Positions 1 through 7,900 of a stretch of 10,051 nucleotides of DNA are shown here, in pieces. The notes beneath the pieces were generated by a model. It was not told the origin of the DNA. It did not search any database and saw nothing but the letters and a program-made list of their open reading frames with translations. Position 1 is the first letter of the stretch; every line of letters starts with the position of its first letter. The position numbers and the translations under genes are program-made. Source of the DNA: DASUBN01 sp964584665 (GTDB lineage: Bacteria; Pseudomonadota; Gammaproteobacteria; Natronospirales; REEB76); assembly GCA_964584665.1 (NCBI GenBank), contig CAZPAO010000059.1:1-10051 (forward strand). Reading direction: 5' to 3'.

Positions 1-53
1 AGCGTCTTCACGCTGGCGTTGAGGGGATGGCTGTTCAGGGTGCGGTACGACAT
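1..53 (-). CDS. Start of an unidentified protein, cut by the left edge
   Basis: An ATG at 53 reading leftwards opens a frame that is still open at the window edge after 17 full codons. The visible residues are MSYRTLNSHPLNASVKT. An AAGGA Shine-Dalgarno core lies 7 nt before the ATG, which is good spacing. The start also falls just after the terminator of the peptidase gene, as expected for a new transcription unit. The visible residues show no hydrophobic signal peptide and are too few to recognise a family, so no function is proposed. The main doubt is whether the frame stays open beyond the edge. Confidence 0.5.
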   Translation of the reverse strand, partial: MSYRTLNSHPLNASVKT

Positions 54-60
54 GGGGGAA

Positions 61-65
61 TCCTT
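61..65 (-). promoter_or_regulatory. Ribosome binding site of the left-edge gene
   Basis: AAGGA on the minus strand, separated by 7 nt (TTCCCCC) from the ATG at 53. It is the main support for calling a gene in the 53 bases that are visible. No convincing promoter was recognised in the 41 bp between this gene and the upstream terminator. Confidence 0.5.
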
Positions 66-94
66 GGGATCTTTGATTTAGTCATCCAGGGTTC

Positions 95-127
95 AAAAAA
101 AGAACGCCCCGGGGGAACCCGGGGCGT
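95..127 (-). terminator. Rho-independent terminator after the S53 peptidase gene
   Basis: Read on the minus strand, a perfect 10-bp GC-rich stem (ACGCCCCGGG at 104-113 pairing with 118-127) closes a 4-nt loop. It is followed by TTCTTTTTTT, the U-tract of the transcript. This is a textbook intrinsic terminator, 40 nt beyond the TGA of the peptidase. On the plus strand the A-run precedes the hairpin, so it should act only on leftward transcription. It marks the end of the adhesin-peptidase transcription unit. Confidence 0.92.
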
Positions 128-167
128 CCATCAACTTAGTCTCGTCAACCTCGACGGACCTGCGTGC

Positions 168-1898
168 TCAGAAGCAACCAGGCAGATCGAACAGGAGTTG
201 AGTGGCCTTGGGCGTGCCCCAGCCGGTGGGATGATCCCAACCGGCACCGGCCGGGAAGCCGTTGCTGCCTGCGGTGATGTCGTTGAACTCGATGGCGTAA
301 TTGCCCGCATTGGTCACGGTGCAATAGAGCAATGCCGGGCCGGGACCCTCGAAGCCTGAGGCGGAGTTGGCGGCAATGTCGTTGCCGGCCAGGATGGCGA
401 AGAAGCCCGCCAGTTCCGGCGCCACGAAGCTGGTGCCGCCGAACACTTCCCAACGGCCGTTGTAATAGATGGAATAGCCGGTGCCCGGGTTCGCATCCAT
501 GGACATGTCCGAACTCTGGCGGCTCGGTGCACCCGCGCTTACGCAACCAAAGTCCACGAAATCTAACGTGTGGTCATCGTCGCAGCCAGTGTTGGAGACC
601 CAGCCCGGAGCAATGGTCTGATAGATGGGCTCGGCGAACAACTTGCTGTCCGCGCCACCCGCCCCACTCCAGGCCACTTCGGAGGTGTGATCACCGAGGT
701 CCGGCAAGCTGGTACCGCCAGCAGCGATCACATAGGGATCGGAGGACGGGAAATCAGCGGCATCGTTGCTGGTGGTGCGGTCGGCAGCGCCATCATCACC
801 CGCGGCCGCCAGGACCACCTGGCCCTGAGCTGCCATCTGCTGGAAGCTCTCATGCTCCGAGACAATGGAGGCATCCGGCACCAGGTGCGGATCGATACCG
901 ACCTGGCCGTCCCTCTCGGCTGCACCCCAGCTGGTGCTGACCACCTGGGCATCATCATCGGTGGCGATCTGCACGAACTCATCGTCGAAGCTGACGAAAG
1001 CCGGCGTGGAAGCCTCGTAGACCTTGATGGCGGCACCGGGGGCCATGGAGCTGGAGCGCTCGATGTCCAGGGTGGTCTCGCCGTTCAGCACGCGGGTGGC
1101 TCCGTCGATCTGCACGATGCTGATGGCATGAGTCGGGAGTCCGTAGGTGCTCCAGAACTTCTGGACGTCCTTCACACGGAAGGTGAAGGCCGTGCCGATG
1201 GCGATGGTCACGCCTGCACCGTTGGCGGTATCGGTGATATCCGGCCAGTCATAGAAGGTCGCGATCTGCTGGGGTGAATAGCCCGAAGGACCGGCGCCGG
1301 CTCTTGGCTGCGCGACCTTGGGACCCTGGATCGAGTGCGACGTCAGAGTCACGACGTTGTCCAAACCCATCACAGCGTGCACGGTGCCGACGATGCTCTC
1401 AGGCAAGCTGGGATCGCCGCTGGCGGAGTAGAAGGTGGTGCCCTGGTACTTGTAGTCGTTGATGGCCACGCCGAAGGCGCTCTCCAGCACGGCCGTGGTG
1501 GCGGTGCCGTGGATGCGGGTGCGGTTGGCGGAGACGGAGGTCACCTTGATGCCGTGGCTGGTGAGGAAGGCCTTCACCGCGTCCACCTGGGCCTGGGTCG
1601 GGCCGTAGGTGTCGCGGAACTGGGTCGGCGTCAGGAACTTGCGGTAGTTGGGGCTGTTCTTGTCATGCAGGCTGGCGATGAACGCATCCAGACCGGCAGA
1701 ATCGCGCAGCTTCAGCGCCACGCTGATATCGAGTTTTGCACGCGGGTTGTGATGGCCCGTCATCTTGGAGGCACCCAATGCCGGGGCGTTGTTGTGCACC
1801 TGCACCATGGCCGAGGCCGAGGCTGCGCCGCTGAGGCTGACGCCGCCCAGCAGGGTGGCGGTGGCGACGATCTTGAGCAGGCCCGTTCCGATGTTCAT
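168..1898 (-). CDS. Secreted S53 family peptidase (sedolisin, pro-kumamolisin type)
   Basis: A complete 576-residue serine-carboxyl peptidase precursor. Residues 1-30 form a Sec signal peptide (a charged start with Lys9, a hydrophobic core, and an ASA cleavage motif at 28-30). Residues about 38-182 match the pro-kumamolisin activation domain, which keeps the enzyme inactive until it is removed. The catalytic domain starts near GYSPQQIATFYDWP (206-219). The family's catalytic residues are visible: Glu274 and Asp278 in GETTLDIE, the oxyanion-hole Asp368 in AAGDDGA, and the nucleophile Ser490 in FGGTSFVAPELAG. The C-terminal calcium site is also present (Asp540-Ile541, then Gly551, Gly553 and Asp555 in GAGWDHPTGWG). 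Sedolisins have a subtilisin fold and are usually endopeptidases or tripeptidyl peptidases most active at acid pH. The enzyme is predicted to be periplasmic or extracellular. An acidic loop (439-452) is bracketed by Cys439 and Cys452; the other cysteines are Cys526 and Cys575. The ATG at 1898 is chosen because it gives a complete signal peptide and has a well-placed ribosome binding site. The gene lies 90 bp after the adhesin and ends at a strong terminator. Family assignment is secure; the substrate is unknown. Confidence 0.96.
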   Translation of the reverse strand: MNIGTGLLKIVATATLLGGVSLSGAASASAMVQVHNNAPALGASKMTGHHNPRAKLDISVALKLRDSAGLDAFIASLHDKNSPNYRKFLTPTQFRDTYGPTQAQVDAVKAFLTSHGIKVTSVSANRTRIHGTATTAVLESAFGVAINDYKYQGTTFYSASGDPSLPESIVGTVHAVMGLDNVVTLTSHSIQGPKVAQPRAGAGPSGYSPQQIATFYDWPDITDTANGAGVTIAIGTAFTFRVKDVQKFWSTYGLPTHAISIVQIDGATRVLNGETTLDIERSSSMAPGAAIKVYEASTPAFVSFDDEFVQIATDDDAQVVSTSWGAAERDGQVGIDPHLVPDASIVSEHESFQQMAAQGQVVLAAAGDDGAADRTTSNDAADFPSSDPYVIAAGGTSLPDLGDHTSEVAWSGAGGADSKLFAEPIYQTIAPGWVSNTGCDDDHTLDFVDFGCVSAGAPSRQSSDMSMDANPGTGYSIYYNGRWEVFGGTSFVAPELAGFFAILAGNDIAANSASGFEGPGPALLYCTVTNAGNYAIEFNDITAGSNGFPAGAGWDHPTGWGTPKATQLLFDLPGCF

Positions 1899-1904
1899 GT
1901 GACT

Positions 1905-1909
1905 CTCCC
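1905..1909 (-). promoter_or_regulatory. Ribosome binding site of the S53 peptidase
   Basis: GGGAG on the minus strand with a 6-nt spacer before the ATG at 1898. It supports that start over alternatives inside the signal peptide. No clear -35/-10 pair was seen in the 90 bp before the gene, so translation probably initiates on an adhesin-peptidase transcript. Confidence 0.7.
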
Positions 1910-1951
1910 GACTATGACTGTTTGTGCTTGGCTGCAGTGTTCAGAGGATCG

Positions 1952-1983
1952 GATGCCGCGGACGGTAGGCCGTCCGCGGCATC
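1952..1983 (-). promoter_or_regulatory. Intercistronic hairpin between adhesin and peptidase
   Basis: A perfect 14-bp inverted repeat (GATGCCGCGGACGG at 1952-1965, complement at 1970-1983) encloses a 4-nt loop. It begins 5 nt after the adhesin stop codon. It is very GC-rich and should be extremely stable, but the minus-strand transcript has no U-run after it (it continues CGATCCTCTGAAC). It is therefore not a canonical intrinsic terminator. It could protect the 3' end of the adhesin mRNA, act as a processing site, or partly attenuate transcription so that less peptidase than adhesin is made. The structure is seen directly; the role is inferred. Confidence 0.6.
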
Positions 1984-1988
1984 TCACA

Positions 1989-4900
1989 TCACTTGCCTCC
2001 GGCCGAGCAGCGGTAGCTGCCGACGTCCGACTTGGCCAGGAGCGCCGTGCAACGGGCCGGCAGCGCCGCCGCGTAGGCGGTGCCGAGGTCCGAGGGCGTG
2101 AAGGTCGTGCCTAGCTGCGGTTGCGGCTGGCCGCCCTCGCCCATCAGCGTGACCAGATCCAGCACCAGGCCCTGGCTCTGTACGGTATCCAGCGCGGTGA
2201 CCGCGGGGGCCGCGACCTGCACGCTGGTTCCGCTCACCGTGATGGCGGGGGCCACCGGCGCCGCCGCCGGAGTCACGCGCACACCTTCCGGCATGGCGCG
2301 CAGGCCTTCGGTGCCCAAGGCATGAGCCATGGGTGCGAAGCCCGTGGGAGCCACGCTGTGCGGATGGACACCGGCAGTGTGCAGGCCGACCAGATTGATG
2401 GTGGTATCCACCGTCAGACCGCCGGAGCTGAACACGGACCCGCCACTGCTCGGGGTCTCATTCAGGACGCCGTTCAAGGTCAGGCTGGTGGTGCCCTTGA
2501 CGTTGATGGAACCGTTCACGGTCGCGGTCGCAGTGTTGTGGAAGCCGCTGGACTCCACCAAGGTGAAGCCGGTATTGGACGGGAAAGTGGTGGCATTGAT
2601 GTTGCCGCTGCCGCCATCCGCCGTCAGAGTCACCTTGGCACCCGTCAGGTTGACGCTGCTGTCCACCGTGAGGGTGGCGGTATCGTTGCGGCCGTTGGAG
2701 GAGCCTCCCGTCGCGGTCACGAAAGCGCTGTCGCCGCCGCGGCTGCCGCCGAACAGGTTGATGTCCCCGCCTGCGCTCACCTTGAGGGTGGTGCCGGCGG
2801 TGAAGTTCACCTTGCCAGTGACGACGGCGGTGGCAGTGCCGCTGGTGGCGCCTACGGGGCCAGGCGCGAGGATGCTGCTCGACGCACCCGCGAGAACCGC
2901 GTTCGAGTTCATGGCGCCGGGGCCGCCGGCGACGTTGATGTCACCCGCCGCGCCGACGGTCACCGCTTTGCCAGCGGTCACATTGACGTCGGCATGAGCC
3001 GTGCCCACCGCGGTGTTGTCGGAGAACAAGGACCACACGCTGGCGCCACCGGCGCTGCCGCCGATGAAGGAAGCCGTGCCGGAACCGCTGTGGCCGACGC
3101 TGATGGCGACGTTGGTCTTGGCGACGATGGAGGCGTTCGCCTCGGCATCAGCCTTGGAGTTCACTTCCGCGCCGATGCCGAGAGCCTTCACCGTCTCCGC
3201 GCTGCCGCCGCGCACCAGGAGGTTGCCGCCGACGTTCAGCTTCACGTTGGTGCCCTTGATGAGCACGCTCGTGTCCGCGTTGACGGTGCCGGAGATGAAG
3301 GAGGCAGCGCTCAAGGAGGCCTTCGCCGTGAGGCTGTCGCCGCCCGCGATGACCGCATCCCCCGCCACTGTCACCGTCGCGGTCTTGCCGGCGGTGAGGC
3401 TGGCCTTGGCCTGCAGATCAGCGGTGCGCACACCGTTGGCGCTGCGGCCATTGGAGAAGGTATTGGTGATGGCTGCCGAGTTGAAGAGGCCGCCGCCCAC
3501 GGTGAGGTCGCCGTCACCCACCAGGGTGAGGTTGTTGCCCGCCGTGATGCTGGCATTGGCCGTGGCCGTGGCGTGCTGGCTGGAAGCCAGACCCAGGGTC
3601 ACCGCGCTCACGAACTGGCCACCCACCACGTTGATGGCGCCGCCGATGCTGCCGCTGCCCATGCGCACGTCGTGCCCGGCAGTGATGGCCGCATCCGCGT
3701 GGCCGGTGACGCTGGCGAAGCCCGCGTCCGCGTGCGCGTCCGCCAGGATCGAGCCCGCGTGGCTGGAGTTCACGTTCACGCCAGCCACCGTGAGGCTGCC
3801 GCCGATGCTGTCCACCACCACGTCGTGACCCGCCTTGAGGGTCGCGTCGGCTGAACCGAGGATGGTCACATGGCCAAGGGCGTGATCAGCACGCAGGTTG
3901 CCGAGCGCGCCGCCGACGATGGAGGCGTTGCTGCTCACGTCCAGCTTGATGTCGTTGACCGCGTTCAGCGCCACGTTGCCCTTGAGGCTCAGGTTCGCCA
4001 CGGCGCTGCTGGAGCCACCGTTGACGTTGGCCTGGTTCTGCCCCTGCATGCCGAGCACCTGCAGGCTGCCGGCGGAGATGTTGATGTCATGGCCCGCCGA
4101 GACGGTCACGCCGGTATTGGCCGAGAGGTTCGCCGAGCCGCCGTTCCAATGCGCGCCGCGGAAGGCACCGCCTTCGCGGGTAGCGCCCACGAACAGCTGG
4201 TTGTTCGAGCCGCCCACTACCGCCAGGAAGCCGCCACCCAGGTCCACATCGGTGCCGGCAGTGATGCTGACAGCGGCGTTCACGCCCGCGGTCACCTTGC
4301 CGCCTGCGATGGAGTTGCTGGGGATGGCGTCGCTGGAGGTGCCAGCATGGGTGCCGAAGATTCCCGGGAAAGCATTGGCGGTCAGCTTGTTATTGGAACC
4401 GCCGACGATGATCACCCCGCTACCGCCGGAGACGGTGGCGCTGGTGCCGGCCTTGAGGGTCAGGCTGGCATCGTGGTTGAGCGCCGTGACACCGCCGGTC
4501 TGGGCGTTGGCGCTGGCGGAGTACTGGGAACCCGCTGCCAGGATCACTATCCCATCAGCGCCGATGGACAGGGCCTTGCCCGCCTGCAGGCTCACGCCCA
4601 CAGCGGTGTTCTGGGTCACCGCAGCGTTGTGGCTGGCGGAGACGAGGCTGAAGTCCGAACTCGACGGCGAATGTTCGTTGCCGGCGCCGCCGCGCACGAA
4701 GACGTTGCCGCTGTTAGCCAGGATGTTCATGTTGCCGCCGGCCTTGAGGCTGACGGTGGCCGTCTCGGTGGCCACAGCCTGGCCGCTATGGGAACCGAAC
4801 ACGCCCTGGGAAGCCGCGGTGCGGAAGCCGCCGGACACGGACACGCCCTGAGTGCCGTTGAGCGAGAGGTTGCCGCCGGCGGTGATGCTGACGGAAGCGC

Positions 4901-7900
4901 CTTCCACAACCGTGGTCTTGGAGTTCTTGCCGTTGCCAGCGATCAGGTCATCGGAACCCAATTGACCACCCGCATCCACCCGGACCTCGTCATCCGCGTT
5001 GAAGGTGACGTTGGTCTTGGCGCTGAGGACGATGGACGCATCCTCGTTGGCGTTGATGATGGCGCCCGCATTGGAAGTCGTGAAGCGCTGGTGTGCGCCG
5101 TTGGAGCTGCCGGCGAAGATGCGGATGGCACCTTCGGAGGGACCATGGATGACCGGACCATGGGCCGTGAAGGTGATGGCCCCGGTGGTGGCGCTGATGC
5201 CGATGCCGCCGTTCAGGATCTCGGTGGCCTTGTCGCCCTTGCTGACGGCAACCACCGCCCCGGCGAAGCCGTCATGGCTCGCGCCTTCGATGAATATATG
5301 GCCATCGCCGGCGGTGAGCGCCACCGAGCCGGCCTTGATCTGGACCGTGGTGGTGCCAGTGAGCGTCGCCTGCGCGGCGCCCTGCAAGGCCACCACGCTC
5401 GCGCCGGCGCCCAGGAAGCCGGCGCCTACGCTGGATCCGCTGGCCGCACCAGCCACCACCTGAACGTCGGTGAGCGCATTGGCGGTGAAGGCACCCGTGG
5501 TATTGACGCGGAGCGCGGATTCCACGGTCGCGGCCGCGATGCCGCCATGAGAGCCCCCGATGGTGGCGTCTGCCGCGTCGTCGATGCCGCCGCCGGCGAG
5601 GACCATGGAGAAGCCGGTGAGGCCGACGCTGGCGGTGGTGATGTTCAGGTCACCGACGATGTTCGCATTCGCGGTGCCCTTGGCGGTTGCTTCCACGACC
5701 ATGCCCGAACCTTCGCGGCTACCGCCGGTCAGGAGCAGCGTGGCATGGGAAGCGTCGATAGTGAGCGCACCACCGGCGGTGATGTTCAGGTTGCCGTTGC
5801 CGGTGAAGGTGGCAGTGCCGCCGCCCAGGCCCGCCTGCACCCTGGACGGATGCGGGTTGAAGTGCGAACCGGAAGTGCCGCTGGACACGGTGCCGTGGCT
5901 GCCACCCAAGCGCGAGCCTGCACCCAAGACCACGAGGCCGAGGCCGCCGTCATTCGTGAGAGTCACGCCGCCACCAGCCTTGAGGTTGACGCCGTCGTTG
6001 ACGGTCATGGCAGCCTTGCCGCCATGGCTGGCTTCCACGTTCACCACGGCTGCGCCGCCGCCGCCGCCGATGATCACGTGGTCGCTGCCCGAACCCGTGG
6101 TGTGCACGGCGATGCCGGCAGCCGCCGTGAGGGAGACCACCGAGTTCACGGTCAGGCTGGCGGCGCCGCCGTTGGCCTTGACCTCTGCGCTGCCCGCCAC
6201 GCTCTGGGAGGCGCCGCCGCCGAAGACCTCGGCGTTCACTTCCGCGCTGATGGCGATGTTCTTGGCGCTGATGTTGATGCCGTTGTTGATGGTGGACGCG
6301 GCTTTCACGCCCGCGGAGTTCTGCACGAGGGCCGCATAGCCCGCGGAGGCATCCGCGATGACCAAGGCACGGTGCGCGCCCTGCATGGTGAAGCCGTTCT
6401 TGGCGGTGATGCTGACGGAGGCATCCACGGTGCGGTTGGCGGAACCTCCATCGCTGGCGGCCGTGGAATTGCCAGCGCCCGCGCTGCGGCCGCCGGAGAT
6501 GGACTGGTTGCCGCTCTCGCTGTTGCTGAACAGGACGGAACCGGCCTTGATGCTGACCGCGGCCCGGGTGGTATTGGCGGCCTTGGCGCCGGATCCGGCA
6601 AACACCTGGGTGGTGTTGATGATGACCGGCGAGGCACTGCTGCCGATGTTGATGAAGGAACCCGCGCCGGCGCGGAAGCCGCCGAACACATCGATGTTGC
6701 CGCCGCTCGCGCCGCCGTTGACGTGCAATGCGCCCGCGACATTGAGGTTGACGCCCGCATCGAAGCTGACGTTGGTCACCGCCGCCGCGCCAGCAGCGCT
6801 GATGCCTACATCGCTACCGGCGAAAGCGCCGGCGCCGATCTCGACGCCGCCGTGCCCATTGCCCGAGACGGTCATGGCCGCCGCGGTGATGTTGACGCTC
6901 GCGTCCACGGATTCGTTGACCGCGGTCGCGCCATAGCCCTGGCTCGACGCGCTCAGGCCTTCACCAACGCCCGCGTGCTGGCCGCCGGTGATGAACACGT
7001 TATGGGCCTGAGCGGTCAGGGTGCCGCCGGCGGTGATGTCCACCCGCCCGTTCGCGGTGTAGTTGATGGTGGCGCCCTGCAGGGCCTGCAGGCCATGATC
7101 GCCGCCGATCCGGTCACCGCCTTGGATGACCACTTCGTTGTTGAAGCCCGCGGAGATGCTGGGTTCAAAGCTGCCGCCGGTGAGGGTGATGTCACCGCCG
7201 GCCTTCATGCCGGCGCCGGCATCGACCGTGATGGTGTACTTGCCACCGCCGTCATTGCCGCCGACCGTGAGACCGAAGTCGCTGGCGGCGCCATAGCCGC
7301 CGCTGAAGCGGTTGGAGTGCTGGGCGCTGATGACGATGTTACCCGTCGCGTTGATGTCCACGCGCGAGCTCGCGGTCACTGCCATGCTGCCGGATGAAGC
7401 CAGCGGCAGGGAGAACGGCAAGGTGCCATTACCCAGGTCGTGCAGCGCCTGGAAGCCGCCGCGGATGTCCACGTTGTTGTTGCTGCCCTCACCGCCGGAA
7501 CCGATGGTGACGTTGCCGCCCGTGATGACCACGCCGTTGTTGACGTTGAGCTTGGCCTTGCCCTTGGTCACGGCAAACAGGTCCGCAGACCGGCCGGCGC
7601 TGCGGCCGGCGGAGATGTCCACGAAGTGCTCGCCGGTGATGTTCAAAGCGCCGCCGGTGGTCAGGCTGACCACCGCATGCACGTTGCCGGTGGCCTTGGC
7701 GCCGGCGCCGAAGGCGCCCAGGATGGGCGCGTTCGGGCTGCTACCGCTGCTGCTGTGGTGGCTGTTGGCCCCGCGGCCGCCTTCGATGTTCACACCGGCT
7801 TCCGTCGAGCCTATGCCGGAGATGCTGATGCCGGTCTTGCCGGAGAGGTTCAGGTCGGCCTTGGCGGTGGCCGTGCCGGTGCCACCGGTGCCATGGGAAT

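Noticed and set aside
54..101. A sigma-70 promoter for the left-edge gene, using TTGAAC near the terminator as -35.
   Set aside because: With 17-bp spacing the -10 would be AAGATC, a weak match, and the better-looking TAAATC is only 10 bp away. Not supportable.
1899..1951. A promoter for the peptidase in the intergenic gap, with weak -10-like CATAGT.
   Set aside because: No -35 element at suitable spacing was seen, and the candidate -10 is poor. Co-transcription with the adhesin is simpler.
570..2114. Plus-strand open frames opposite the S53 peptidase (570-1277, 1335-2114).
   Set aside because: These are also codon-aligned antisense shadows of a well-supported gene, with no domain or start signal.
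6054..6069. A run of five GCC triplets, coding for five glycines, as a phase-variation tract.
   Set aside because: It is short, and triplet slippage would only change the glycine count without shifting the frame, so it cannot switch the gene off.
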